Source: Oceanobacter sp. (GTDB lineage: Bacteria > Pseudomonadota > Gammaproteobacteria > Pseudomonadales > Oceanobacteraceae). From it: a stretch of DNA of 64,000 bases. Position 1 is the first letter of the stretch. Every line of letters begins with the position of its first letter. A program made the translations under genes and the position numbers. A model generated the notes under the pieces. It ran no database searches, had not been told where the DNA came from, and worked only from the letters and a program-made list of their open reading frames with translations. The stretch lies in NCBI GenBank assembly GCA_002733645.1, contig NVWL01000017.1:1-64000 (forward strand). The letters run 5' to 3'. Shown here piece by piece: positions 9,442-18,099 of this stretch.

Positions 9442-10487
9442 ACCTCGGTTACACCCGCATCCGCGAAGCTAGCCATGTCGTTATAAAAAGCCGCCGCTGC
9501 TTTAAGTAGCGGATAAGCCAGCGCGGCTCCGCTACCTTCTCCCAAACGCAACCCTAAGTTAAGTAGCGGTATCGCCTGTAATTCATCCAGAATATAACGA
9601 TGTGCCTGTTCTTCCGAATGATGACAAAACACCATATAACCCCGCACATCTGAGTTAAGCCTAACCGCCGCCAACGCTGCAACTGAGGCTATGAATCCAT
9701 CCACTAAAATAATGCATTGTCGCTCAGCGGCACCCAACATCGCACCGACCATTTGCACAATTTCAAAGCCGCCCAAACCCGCCAAGGTATCAAGAACAGA
9801 ACGCTGAGCATCTAGTTCAAATCCTGTTATCGCCTGATGACGCTGGATGGCTTTATCAACTAGCTGAATTTTCTTCGCTAACACGTCATCACTAATGCCA
9901 GTGCCGCGCCCAACGGTTTCGGTGGCGGTATAACCACAAAACACACTGAGCAACGCCGAGGCCGATGATGTGTTACCTATGCCCATTTCACCAAAACCGA
10001 ATACATTAGTTCCGGTATCAGCAAACTCACGAACTAATGCAGCCCCCTTCGCTAGCCCTTGCTCTGCAGTGATAATCGACATAGCAGGAGCTTCAGCAAT
10101 ATTATGAGTACCCTGGCCTAGAGATTGATCAATCACATCTGGGTGATCCATTTTCGCTAACATGCCCGTATCAACCACCGAAATAGCCATGTCATTCACA
10201 CGACAAAAACAGTTAATTGCCGCGCCACCACTCACAAAGTTAGCAACCATTTGTTGTGTGACTTCCGGTGGCGCAATACTCACCCCTTGCTGCGCGATAC
10301 CATGATCGCCAGCAAATACCAACATGCGAGCACCGCTCAGTTTGATCGTGTCAGGGCCAATGATTTTTGCCAGCTGACTGGCCAGCATCTCAAGTTGCCC
10401 TAGAGCACCCACAGGCTTAGTTTTTTGGTCAATATTGGTTTGTATTTTTTCGTGATGCGACACATCAACCGGCGTTATTAAGAACAT
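9438..10487 (-). CDS. cobT: Nicotinate-nucleotide-dimethylbenzimidazole phosphoribosyltransferase
   Basis: A 349-aa enzyme making alpha-ribazole phosphate, the lower-ligand half of cobalamin. Family signatures include KPVGALGQLE near the N-terminus, VFAGDHGIAQQGVSIAPPEVT, GGAAINCFCR, FGFGEMGIGNTSSASALL and the C-terminal LGLRLGEGSGAALAYPLL with the catalytic Glu of the GEGSGA loop. It lies 37 bases after btuC, the widest gap inside the operon, and overlaps cobS. Ribosome binding is weak (AAGTGA). Confidence 0.97.
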   Translation of the reverse strand: MFLITPVDVSHHEKIQTNIDQKTKPVGALGQLEMLASQLAKIIGPDTIKLSGARMLVFAGDHGIAQQGVSIAPPEVTQQMVANFVSGGAAINCFCRVNDMAISVVDTGMLAKMDHPDVIDQSLGQGTHNIAEAPAMSIITAEQGLAKGAALVREFADTGTNVFGFGEMGIGNTSSASALLSVFCGYTATETVGRGTGISDDVLAKKIQLVDKAIQRHQAITGFELDAQRSVLDTLAGLGGFEIVQMVGAMLGAAERQCIILVDGFIASVAALAAVRLNSDVRGYMVFCHHSEEQAHRYILDELQAIPLLNLGLRLGEGSGAALAYPLLKAAAAFYNDMASFADAGVTEV

Positions 10488-10524
10488 AGTTTCACTTTTA
10501 AATATGAATCAAGAAAACAAACAT

Positions 10525-11667
10525 TCACGATGCTTGGCGATTTTTTAGAATTATAAAAAAGAACACACTACCCAGTGCTGACGTAACAATGCCAACGGGT
10601 AACACTTGATCTTGCAGCAATGAGTTCGCGACAATATCCACCCAAATCATAAAGCTGCCACCCACCACTAAAGACATGGCTAGCACACGATGAATTTGAG
10701 CACCCACCAGCAAACGACAAATATGCGGAATCATTAAACCAACAAAACCAATTCCGCCGACTTCTGCCACCAGTACAGCCGTTATTACGGAGCATAAAAT
10801 CAACATACCTAAACGCAGTTGATGCACTGGAACCCCCAGAGTAATCGCGCTTTCTTCCCCCGATTGCATCACTAAGAGCCAACGTCCAAACAGGAAAAAA
10901 ACACACGATCCTAAGCTAATAATCACCAGCGGTAGAATCAGATCTCCCCAATCAGCTCCAGAAAAACTGCCCATTAACCAGAACAATAAGGTGGTCGCCG
11001 TTTCCGGGCTGGAGTAGTAAATAACCAAGCTAGTAAATGCACTGAGCATAAACGAGACGGCCACACCTGAGAGTAATAGTTTGTCGACCTGTGCCGCAGA
11101 CTTACCCGCCAGCAATAACATAAGGAATACAGACAGTGCGCCACCCAGCAACGCGCCTGTAGTCACTGATATAATGGGAATCGTAACAGACACCACAGAT
11201 ACCGAAAAAACAGTGGCTGATAGCGCTGCCATTAACGACATAGCGACAACAGCACCAAGTGCCGCACCAGAAGAAATACCAAAAAGATAAGGGTCAGCCA
11301 ATGGGTTGCGCGTAACGGACTGTAATATCGCCCCGGTAATCGATAAACCAGCACCAGTAAGCAACGCCATAAATATTCGAGGCAAACGGATATCCCAAAT
11401 AATTTGCTGTTCTACTGCTGTTAGGCCGCACGTTTGTGAATGTTCGCCGCACAGGAGAACACCGCTAAACACATCCTGAAATGACAAACTAATACTGCCC
11501 TGACCTGCAGCAATAAAAACAGACAAGAATAAGAAGGCAACGCTGGCCAAAAAATAGATAGCGAAACGCGCATGGCCACGTTGAATGGCGTAATAATGAT
11601 CATCGTTTGTGTTTTCAGGAAACGATATATTGGGCGCTATTGGGCGAGTCACTTTTCGTGAAAGCAT
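10525..11667 (-). CDS. btuC: BtuC-like cobalamin ABC transporter permease
   Basis: Inner-membrane permease of 380 aa in the FecCD/BtuC family, with roughly ten hydrophobic helices. Signatures are RLPRIFMALLTGAGLSITGA, the NPLADPYLFGISSGAALGA loop, and VAEVGGIGFVGLMIPHICRL, the region that couples to the ATPase. An N-terminal extension of about 35 polar residues precedes the first helix, longer than in E. coli BtuC. It starts one base inside the btuD stop (TAATG). Assignment to cobalamin instead of iron-siderophore uptake rests on the operon and its riboswitch. Confidence 0.92.
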   Translation of the reverse strand: MLSRKVTRPIAPNISFPENTNDDHYYAIQRGHARFAIYFLASVAFLFLSVFIAAGQGSISLSFQDVFSGVLLCGEHSQTCGLTAVEQQIIWDIRLPRIFMALLTGAGLSITGAILQSVTRNPLADPYLFGISSGAALGAVVAMSLMAALSATVFSVSVVSVTIPIISVTTGALLGGALSVFLMLLLAGKSAAQVDKLLLSGVAVSFMLSAFTSLVIYYSSPETATTLLFWLMGSFSGADWGDLILPLVIISLGSCVFFLFGRWLLVMQSGEESAITLGVPVHQLRLGMLILCSVITAVLVAEVGGIGFVGLMIPHICRLLVGAQIHRVLAMSLVVGGSFMIWVDIVANSLLQDQVLPVGIVTSALGSVFFFIILKNRQAS

Positions 11668-12461
11668 TATATTCCCCCCATTTCGTAAGACACCCTTAAT
11701 TGATTAGCTCCCACTCGCTCAACTTGGGCCTTTACTTGAAATACCTCCGCAATCACTTCAGGGGTTAATACTTGCTCTGGTGTACCATCGATCACGAGCT
11801 TCCCCTTACTAAGTAACACAATTCGATCACAGTAGGCTGCCGCTAAATTCAAATCATGAACACTCACCAATGATGTGATTTGTAGCTGTCGTACTAAATC
11901 AAGAATTTCAATTTGGTGGCGTATATCCAGATGATTCGTAGGCTCATCGAGAAGTAAAATATCGGGCTGTTGGATAATCGCTCGTGCGATGAGCGCTCGT
12001 TGCTTTTCGCCACCCGACAAAGACTCAAAACTCTGCGGCAACTTGTGCACTAAATCCACTTGCTCTGCGGCCTGCATAATGTCAACACGATCATCTTTGG
12101 TGATAAAAGAAAGTAAGGGTTTGTTCGGCGTTAGCCCCATCGCGATAACATCATAGACGGATAGCTCAAATGGCATGATGGGTTCTTGCAAGACAACGGC
12201 TATTTTTTGAGCGAGCGCTCGGCGTGAATAGTGTCCGACGAAATCCCCATCCACTGACACCTCACCCGTTATTTGCGCTCCACGAGAGTATTTGAAACCG
12301 TATACCGCTTTTAGCAACGAAGATTTACCGGCTCCGTTCGGCCCAATAACCCCGACAAACTCACCCGGAGCTACCGCCAGCGATATATCCTCCAACACCT
12401 GTGTGCCCGCAATTTTGAGCGACAATGAGCGAATATCTATTTGTGAATGTACATCAGGCAT
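11667..12461 (-). CDS. btuD: BtuD-like cobalamin ABC transporter ATPase
   Basis: ATP-binding subunit (264 aa) of the corrinoid importer. It carries Walker A GPNGAGKSSLLK, the Q-loop in KIAVVLQEP, signature SGGEKQRALIARAI, Walker B ILLLDEPTNHLD and the switch His in SVHDLNLAA. First gene of the cobalamin operon, located after the riboswitch. ATG 12461 is proposed; a TTG two codons earlier is possible, and no strong ribosome binding site is visible for either, which fits regulation of the leader. Confidence 0.93.
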   Translation of the reverse strand: MPDVHSQIDIRSLSLKIAGTQVLEDISLAVAPGEFVGVIGPNGAGKSSLLKAVYGFKYSRGAQITGEVSVDGDFVGHYSRRALAQKIAVVLQEPIMPFELSVYDVIAMGLTPNKPLLSFITKDDRVDIMQAAEQVDLVHKLPQSFESLSGGEKQRALIARAIIQQPDILLLDEPTNHLDIRHQIEILDLVRQLQITSLVSVHDLNLAAAYCDRIVLLSKGKLVIDGTPEQVLTPEVIAEVFQVKAQVERVGANQLRVSYEMGGI

Positions 12462-12503
12462 CGCCAATTTAGACCATAAGTCGGGCGAGTAGATTTCGAG
12501 ATG

Positions 12504-12529
12504 AAAAAAACCTCAGACAGAATGCCTGA
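12504..12529 (-). terminator. Possible intrinsic terminator in the cobalamin leader
   Basis: On the minus strand, between the riboswitch and btuD, TCAGGC and GTCTGA can form a six-pair stem (one G-U) with a five-base loop, followed by GG and seven T residues. It is a weak stem but in the right place for B12-dependent premature termination. Confidence 0.5.
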
Positions 12530-12579
12530 TAAGAATTTCACCATCGAGTGACCCGCTCGAGCAGTTAAAGAGTTGTTTT

Positions 12580-12825
12580 CGGCAGGTAATCTGGCTTACG
12601 ACGGTCAAACATCATGTCGCATACAGTTGCGGGCACAGCCACGGATTAACACCGTGTTCCCCTTTTAAGTGCTTCGTTTTGCTCCCTCCTTGCGATTACA
12701 CAGCAAAAAGAAGTAGCAAAATTCAGACACACCGAGTCAGACGCCGATTATGTCACAGCCATCAGCGGTATGCAGCAACCGACTGACTTAGAAAGCACTG
12801 ACGTAAAGGCACCCATATTTCGGCT
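12580..12825 (-). promoter_or_regulatory. Cobalamin (B12) riboswitch
   Basis: On the minus strand the conserved elements appear in order: GGTGCC (near 12815), AAAGGGGAACACGGTG, AATCCGTGGCTG, CCCGCAACTGTATG, and the B12 box AGCCAGATTACCTGCC ending near 12581. A P2-like helix AGTGCTT/AAGCACT (12793-12799 with 12668-12674) encloses an unusually long arm of about 118 bases. The element is upstream of the btuDC-cob operon and should repress it when adenosylcobalamin is abundant. Confidence 0.93.
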
Positions 12826-12949
12826 CTATTGCCAGCAACCTATGAACCCCGGATAATTCACTGCATCCCCTTACTGACTGATCGCATCACTTCACGCCAT
12901 ACAGTTAAGCCAACTCAAAGACAACTCAAAGACAACACTGGAACCCCAA

Positions 12950-13432
12950 ATGATTGTTGCTAAAGATACCGTTGTACAACTGCACTACACTTTAAAAGAT
13001 GAGCAAGGTAACGAGATCGAAACCACTCGCCACGGCGACCCTATTGCCTATCTTCAGGGTCATAAGAACATGATCCCGGGTTTTGAAAGCGCGATAGAAG
13101 GCAAACAAGCTGGCGAGCATATCGATATCACGGTGTCGCCAGAAAACGGCTACGGCCACCGTATCGAAGGATCTGTACAGCGTGTGCCCGTCAAACACCT
13201 GCAAGGTGCCAGTAAATGGAAAAAAGGCATGATCGCGGGTATCAATACCGACCAAGGCGAGCGTCAGGTCACGATTGTAAAGATGGGACGATTCATGGTG
13301 GACGTTGACACGAATCACCCGTTTGCTGGCAAAACTTTGCAATTTGATGTCGATATTGTTGAAGTTCGCGCAGCCACTGACTCTGAGATCAGCCATGGGC
13401 ACGCCCATGGCATTGGCGGACATCAACATTAG
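12950..13432 (+). CDS. slyD: SlyD-like FKBP-type peptidyl-prolyl isomerase
   Basis: Cytoplasmic proline isomerase and chaperone of 160 aa. The N-terminal FKBP part (VVQLHYTLKDEQGNEIETT, then MIPGFESAIEGKQAGE) is interrupted by the insert-in-flap domain typical of SlyD (about residues 70-120), and the chain returns with HPFAGKTLQFDVDIVEV. The tail is short and His-rich (SHGHAHGIGGHQH) and may bind nickel or other metals, far less than the long tail of E. coli SlyD. It is divergent from the cobalamin operon. Paralogues of this family exist, so the symbol is by similarity only. Confidence 0.88.
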   Translation: MIVAKDTVVQLHYTLKDEQGNEIETTRHGDPIAYLQGHKNMIPGFESAIEGKQAGEHIDITVSPENGYGHRIEGSVQRVPVKHLQGASKWKKGMIAGINTDQGERQVTIVKMGRFMVDVDTNHPFAGKTLQFDVDIVEVRAATDSEISHGHAHGIGGHQH

Positions 13433-13522
13433 CGGTGATAGCATTGGCGATAGGTAGTATTTCTACAGACCTTCCGCTATTCTCGAAGCATATTTTTTAA
13501 ACCATGACCTAGGAGATTAAGG

Positions 13523-14098
13523 ATGAATATCCGTCACCTGATTACTGCCGCTGCAGCCACACTAATGGTTGCCTGTTCTTCTAACGAACCCGCCCCTGTC
13601 GTTGCGGAATGTGTATTCGCCGATGGCAGCAACCAGCCAGCGCCTTTATGGGTGTGTGGTGCGCCAGTTGAGGGCATCGACCTTTCTGCTGTAGGTTATG
13701 CCGACAAATCAGCCGCTGGTCCTAACTTCATGAAGCAAATGGCGGCAACGGCTGCGCGTGTAGAACTGGCACAGACGATGAAAGTTGAAGTTCAAAACAT
13801 GATCAAACAGTTTGCTGAAACTACAGGCACAGCTGATGACGAAACCGTTGATCAAGTAAATAGCTCCACAACTAAGCAAATCACCAAACAAGAATTACAA
13901 GGCAGTAAAATTTACCGCCAAATGCCAACGCCTAGCGGCGGTATGGTCGTTCTGGTTGGCCTAGATGCAGACACCGTAACTCAGATTGCTGAACAAGCCC
14001 TGAAAACCTCAATGAATAACGAAAAAGCGTTATGGCAGAAGTTCCAGTCACAGAAGTCGTTCGACGAGATGGCTGAAGAAATGGCAAAAATGCGCTAA
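13523..14098 (+). CDS. LPP20-type lipoprotein
   Basis: A 191-aa outer-envelope lipoprotein. The signal peptide ends LMVAC with lipidated Cys18, preceded in the DNA by a strong AGGAGATTAAGG ribosome binding site. The body (PLWVCGAPVEGIDLSAVGYA, then a long helical stretch and GGMVVLVGLD) resembles the LPP20 lipoprotein family found in many Gram-negatives, often in tandem with other envelope genes. Two extra cysteines (about 30 and 45) may form a disulfide. Function is not known. A strong terminator follows, so it is monocistronic. Confidence 0.75.
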   Translation: MNIRHLITAAAATLMVACSSNEPAPVVAECVFADGSNQPAPLWVCGAPVEGIDLSAVGYADKSAAGPNFMKQMAATAARVELAQTMKVEVQNMIKQFAETTGTADDETVDQVNSSTTKQITKQELQGSKIYRQMPTPSGGMVVLVGLDADTVTQIAEQALKTSMNNEKALWQKFQSQKSFDEMAEEMAKMR

Positions 14099-14120
14099 TA
14101 ACGCGTTGAGGCTTACTCTA

Positions 14121-14160
14121 AAAAACCGACATATGAGGCAACTCTGTGTCGGTTTTTTTT
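14121..14160 (+). terminator. Intrinsic terminator after the LPP20-type gene
   Basis: AACCGACA pairs with TGTCGGTT and is followed by a run of eight T residues; the left side has an A-run. Confidence 0.88.
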
Positions 14161-14201
14161 GCACACTATTTTACTCGTTGCTGTCGCTTTAGGGCCGGGG
14201 A

Positions 14202-15701
14202 ATGAAAATGAAAAAGACGCTTCTTACTTCAACTTTGCTTTTGTGCGCCACCATGCCTGCTGGCATTACCAATGCCCAAGACAACAGCGAATACGAACGT
14301 TGGCGAGCGGCGACCCAGCAGAGCTTTCAAACTTACCTCGATGACAACGACAAGGCCTTTATTGGTTTTTTAAAACAACGCTGGGAAGAGGTGGAAACAG
14401 AGACAGGGAAAAACGAAGATACTGCGCCGAAGCCTCTAGATATCCCTGTCGCGCCGCCCGTCATAGCGCCGGTAATTATTTCCACGCCTGCCACTCAACC
14501 CAAGCCTTTACCTGACAAACCAGACCCGAGTTCAAGCCCGGTCATTTCAGTCATCACACCCAATCCCCAGCCTATTGTTATACCAGCGGCCCCCCCGATC
14601 ATTCCACCTGCCGGGCCATCTACTGACGTTAACTTTTATGGGTACCGTCTAGCAATTCCATACAATCAGGCAATGACGACTTCATTTCGTCAGCGGCCTT
14701 CGCCGGAAAGCATTGCCGACGGTTGGGAGCGACTCGCCAAAAGTGATTACAAGCCGACATTGGAACAACTCAAGCAGTGGCAATCTAGCCTGCATCTAAG
14801 TGACTGGGCAGCGGCGCAGTTAGTTGCAGAATTTAGCAGTAAGATCGCCACCACTGACAACGCACGCACCTTACTCAGCTGGTTTCTGATGGTGAAACTC
14901 GGGTATGACGCCCGCCTCGCCTACAACGATGATCTCTACTTATTGATGCCTGCGGATGACGATATTTTCGGCGTTACTTTTTTCACCTTGCTAGGCCAAC
15001 GTTATTACGCACTGCCGACCAATGGGCCGGTGTCCGTCAGCACGACAGTATTCACTTATGGTAAGCAGCATGAAAGCGCGAGTGACATACTCAAGTTTAA
15101 AACGCCTGAGGGCTTCATCGCGTCTGGGCAGGAGGGCAAACGAACACTCACCTATCAACAAGACAATAAAGATGTGTCTGTCGTATTAAGCTATCCCGCT
15201 GAACAAATTCGCTATTTAAGTACCCTGCCGCAGTTAGGCTTATCGCGCTACCCAACCGCAACATTACCGGCGTCAACGCGCGAACAAATCACTCAACAAC
15301 TGCGCCCTTTGCTAGACGGTCAATCAGAAGAAATAGCAGTTAACCGACTGTTAAATTTTGTGCAAAATGCGTTTAAATACGAAACCGATGAAGAGCAGTT
15401 CCGGGAAGAGAACTACCTCTTTCCACTTGAGACTCTTCATTACGCCGCCTCGGATTGTGAAGATCGCGCAGCTTTGTTTAGCCAGTTAGTTAACGACCTC
15501 TTAGGCTTACCCGTAGTATTATTAGATTACCCCGGCCATGTTGCTGCCGCGGTTGCTTTTAATCGTGATGTTGATGGTGATGTTTTTATGCATAATGGCC
15601 GCCGCTACACAGTCACTGACCCGACGTATATTAATGCAAAAGCGGGCATGGCAATGCCAAACTTTGCAGCAACACCGCCTGATGTCATTGATATTTTTTA
15701 A
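14202..15701 (+). CDS. Secreted transglutaminase-like cysteine-peptidase-fold protein
   Basis: A 499-aa exported protein. A signal peptide (to about residue 25, ending NAQ) is followed by a short helical part, a long Pro-rich linker (about 66-145) and a C-terminal transglutaminase-like domain. The catalytic triad can be read as Cys419 (ASDCEDRAALF), His446 (YPGHVAAAV) and Asp473 (VTDPTYI). The Pro-rich linker suggests reach across the periplasm. In related gammaproteobacteria, proteins of this kind are uncharacterised. ATG 14202 is used; ATG 14208, with GGGGAA upstream, is equally possible. Substrate is unknown. Confidence 0.75.
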   Translation: MKMKKTLLTSTLLLCATMPAGITNAQDNSEYERWRAATQQSFQTYLDDNDKAFIGFLKQRWEEVETETGKNEDTAPKPLDIPVAPPVIAPVIISTPATQPKPLPDKPDPSSSPVISVITPNPQPIVIPAAPPIIPPAGPSTDVNFYGYRLAIPYNQAMTTSFRQRPSPESIADGWERLAKSDYKPTLEQLKQWQSSLHLSDWAAAQLVAEFSSKIATTDNARTLLSWFLMVKLGYDARLAYNDDLYLLMPADDDIFGVTFFTLLGQRYYALPTNGPVSVSTTVFTYGKQHESASDILKFKTPEGFIASGQEGKRTLTYQQDNKDVSVVLSYPAEQIRYLSTLPQLGLSRYPTATLPASTREQITQQLRPLLDGQSEEIAVNRLLNFVQNAFKYETDEEQFREENYLFPLETLHYAASDCEDRAALFSQLVNDLLGLPVVLLDYPGHVAAAVAFNRDVDGDVFMHNGRRYTVTDPTYINAKAGMAMPNFAATPPDVIDIF

Positions 15702-15839
15702 TGCGTGATGAACATCATCGTTTTATGTAGAGCGGTATTAACGGTTAGTAGATTTTTTAAAAAGTAAGATTTTGAGCATCATTACTAACATTATTAAAAA
15801 TACCTTTAACAACATTTTTTAAAACAAGGGAGAGAGTTT

Positions 15840-16487
15840 ATGTCACTTAGTATTGCTATCGTTCCTGTGACCCCGTTTGAACAAAACTGCAGCATTGTTA
15901 TGTGCAATAAAACCCAAGAAGCGGCCATTGTTGATCCGGGTGGTGATATTGAAAAAATCAAAGCACAGCTCGATAAAATGGGCGCAACCCCCACTAAGAT
16001 TTTATTAACCCATGCGCATATTGATCATGCCGGTGGCACAGCGGTACTCGCCCGCGATTTAAACCTTCCTATTATTGGCCCTGAAAAAGAAGACGATTTT
16101 TGGATCAAGGCGCTGCCTCAACAGTCAGCCATGTTTGGTTTTCCTCAGGTTGAGAGCTTCACCCCTGACCAATGGCTGAACGATGGTGACAGCGTTAACA
16201 TTGGCGATGTTGAGTTGCAGGTCATTCATACGCCCGGACACACACCCGGCCATGTAGTTTTTTATCAGCCAGAACAGAAATTTGCTTGGGTAGGAGATGT
16301 GATATTTAACGGTTCGATAGGGCGTACTGATTTTCCGCGAGGAAACATGGAAGAGCTTGTATCATCGATTCGCGAGAAACTCTTCCCACTAGGCGATGAC
16401 ATTGAGTTTATTTGTGGTCACGGGCCTAACTCGACCTTCGGCCACGAGCGTCAACACAACCCGTTTGTTTCTGATCATCGAGGCTGA
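15840..16487 (+). CDS. YcbL-like metallo-beta-lactamase-fold hydrolase
   Basis: A 215-aa cytoplasmic hydrolase with the metal-binding motif THAHIDHAGG (residues about 56-65), the second site HTPGHTPGH, GDVIF, and a last histidine in FICGHGPNSTFGHER. Length and the GRTDFPRG segment fit the glyoxalase-II-like YcbL group. A good ribosome binding site (AAGGGAGAG) precedes ATG 15840. Substrates for this group are thioesters such as S-lactoylglutathione, but specificity cannot be fixed from sequence. Confidence 0.88.
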   Translation: MSLSIAIVPVTPFEQNCSIVMCNKTQEAAIVDPGGDIEKIKAQLDKMGATPTKILLTHAHIDHAGGTAVLARDLNLPIIGPEKEDDFWIKALPQQSAMFGFPQVESFTPDQWLNDGDSVNIGDVELQVIHTPGHTPGHVVFYQPEQKFAWVGDVIFNGSIGRTDFPRGNMEELVSSIREKLFPLGDDIEFICGHGPNSTFGHERQHNPFVSDHRG

Positions 16488-16521
16488 TTCCAGAAACTAA
16501 TAACGCGGGCCAATACAACGT

Positions 16522-17118
16522 CTAATTACTCTTTTTTTCTTGAGGAGCCTGAACCTGAGACTTTGATTTCAGCAGAGGCTTAACAAGCGATTTTGGCTCG
16601 GATATAACCTCAGGGGCAGGCGGTTCTGGCGATTGAATCGCCGCTAGCTCCTGAACACGTGCTGCACTTTGAGCGAGTGCTAGATCCATTTTCTCATCGT
16701 ACATCTCTAGCCAAGTTCTTGAGCCAGGCAACATTTTGGCCAAATCTCGCATCCCTTGCTTCAGTGCCGTGAGGTGCTGTTGATAACTCTGCTCTTGATT
16801 CAAAATAAGGGTTTTAAAGGCGGCGGCATCACTATTACCAAGAATGTCTTGATACTGCCCAAGGCTCTCTTCGTAGGCCGCAACCTGCATTTTTAACACG
16901 GCATTTTCGCCACGAATTAATTCAACCTCGGCCTTGGTTGCGTATTCAACATCGTCACTGAATAACGACACAATTCCCACGGTCGAAAGCACCGATAATC
17001 CACACACGGCAACCACCAACAACAGGATAACGACCTTGCGGTTTAACGATACCGTACGCTCCAGTAAGGACAGTCGTTGGCCATCATCCAAATCATAGTC
17101 CTGTTCTTCCTCTGCCAT
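16522..17118 (-). CDS. Unknown single-pass membrane protein with coiled coil
   Basis: A 198-aa protein I do not recognise. It has an acidic cytoplasmic head (residues 1-15), one membrane helix (about 28-50, VVILLLVVAVCGLSVLSTVG), a long helical stretch with coiled-coil character (about 58-155) and a Pro/Lys-rich tail. The topology suggests a membrane-anchored periplasmic coiled coil. ATG 17118 was picked because AGGAGG is five bases upstream; a start five codons earlier lacks one. It is convergent with the YcbL-like gene and downstream of the 299-aa gene. Confidence 0.65.
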   Translation of the reverse strand: MAEEEQDYDLDDGQRLSLLERTVSLNRKVVILLLVVAVCGLSVLSTVGIVSLFSDDVEYATKAEVELIRGENAVLKMQVAAYEESLGQYQDILGNSDAAAFKTLILNQEQSYQQHLTALKQGMRDLAKMLPGSRTWLEMYDEKMDLALAQSAARVQELAAIQSPEPPAPEVISEPKSLVKPLLKSKSQVQAPQEKKSN

Positions 17119-17199
17119 ACTCCCTCCTGTCATAAACCTCTGTATTTACTGATATTCTTGTCTTAAGCATAGCAGTAAATGCCGGACATATACTCAGCG

Positions 17200-18099
17200 T
17201 TAATTTTGCTTTTTCATATACCGGCTCAGCGTCTTATTCTCACGATGAAACCACGCTTCAGCTTCCGCTCCGACGGGAGTCGTGTCATCAAAATCAAACA
17301 GCGGTTGCATGACATCAACCCAATATAAACGCTCAATCTCTCGACCATTTTCGGTCAATCTCTGACGAATAAAACCCACTTCTTCCGCCAGACTAAAGCC
17401 TTCCATTGACGTCACTGGGTTACCAACATCAGTGGCATGAAGCCCATGCGTTACGACATACCCACCACTGGAGTCCGTCTCGCCTATCACGGCATAAAAC
17501 CCGAGTAACTTTTCCGGAGTTGTTTGAGCTATAACCTCAGGGGCACGCTGCGCAATCACCTCAGGATAATCGAGCACCATGCCCGCATATTTACCGGCAA
17601 TAATGAGTGCCCCCCTACGAATAAGTGTTTTATTGGTGGTTAGATCCGTCTCTGACACTAATTCCAAACCAATAAGTGCCCCTGTGTGACCTTTGTTCTG
17701 TAATCGCCAGTCTTCAACGTAAACCCCACTTGGGGCGAACTCCATCATGCAGTTACCTACACGCTGTAAATGCGCAGCTTCTGGCCAGCGGTTTCGTTCT
17801 TGAAAAGAGATACCTGCTCGCCACCGTAGCTCAGTATCCGACCAAACTGAGTGTGCGTACCAAGCTTCGTAGTCTGCGACATCCATGGGAGCATCAGCCA
17901 CCAGTTTCTGCTGATTAACGAGCGGTAAACGTAAGTCGATTGTTAAACCTGCGGACTGAAGCCAAAACACTCGTGTTTGTGAATCGCTCATGCCGTTAGC
18001 AAAGGCAATGGTGCGCCGACGATACATTCCTAGCATCCACGCAGGGACACTCTCAGGCCGCTGCCAGGGGTGCGCACGACATAACTCCAATAGGTTCAT
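17200..18099 (-). CDS. Conserved protein of unknown function paired with an oxygenase
   Basis: A 299-aa soluble protein without a recognised domain. The N-terminal part RRRTIAFANG, DSQTRVFWLQSAGLTIDLRLP resembles an uncharacterised proteobacterial family with the pattern T-R-V-x-W-L-Q...D-x-R-x-P; that resemblance is from memory. The middle (VGNCMMEFAPSGVYVEDWRL, then ALIGLELVSE) looks like a beta-rich small-molecule-binding barrel, but that is inference. Its start overlaps the stop of the upstream oxygenase gene by four bases (ATGA), so the two products very probably act together. Confidence 0.7.
   Translation of the reverse strand: MNLLELCRAHPWQRPESVPAWMLGMYRRRTIAFANGMSDSQTRVFWLQSAGLTIDLRLPLVNQQKLVADAPMDVADYEAWYAHSVWSDTELRWRAGISFQERNRWPEAAHLQRVGNCMMEFAPSGVYVEDWRLQNKGHTGALIGLELVSETDLTTNKTLIRRGALIIAGKYAGMVLDYPEVIAQRAPEVIAQTTPEKLLGFYAVIGETDSSGGYVVTHGLHATDVGNPVTSMEGFSLAEEVGFIRQRLTENGREIERLYWVDVMQPLFDFDDTTPVGAEAEAWFHRENKTLSRYMKKQN

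Noticed and set aside
12992-13444. Long minus-strand frame opposite the slyD-like gene
   Set aside because: It is a shadow of a clearly conserved FKBP gene; its product has no recognisable features.
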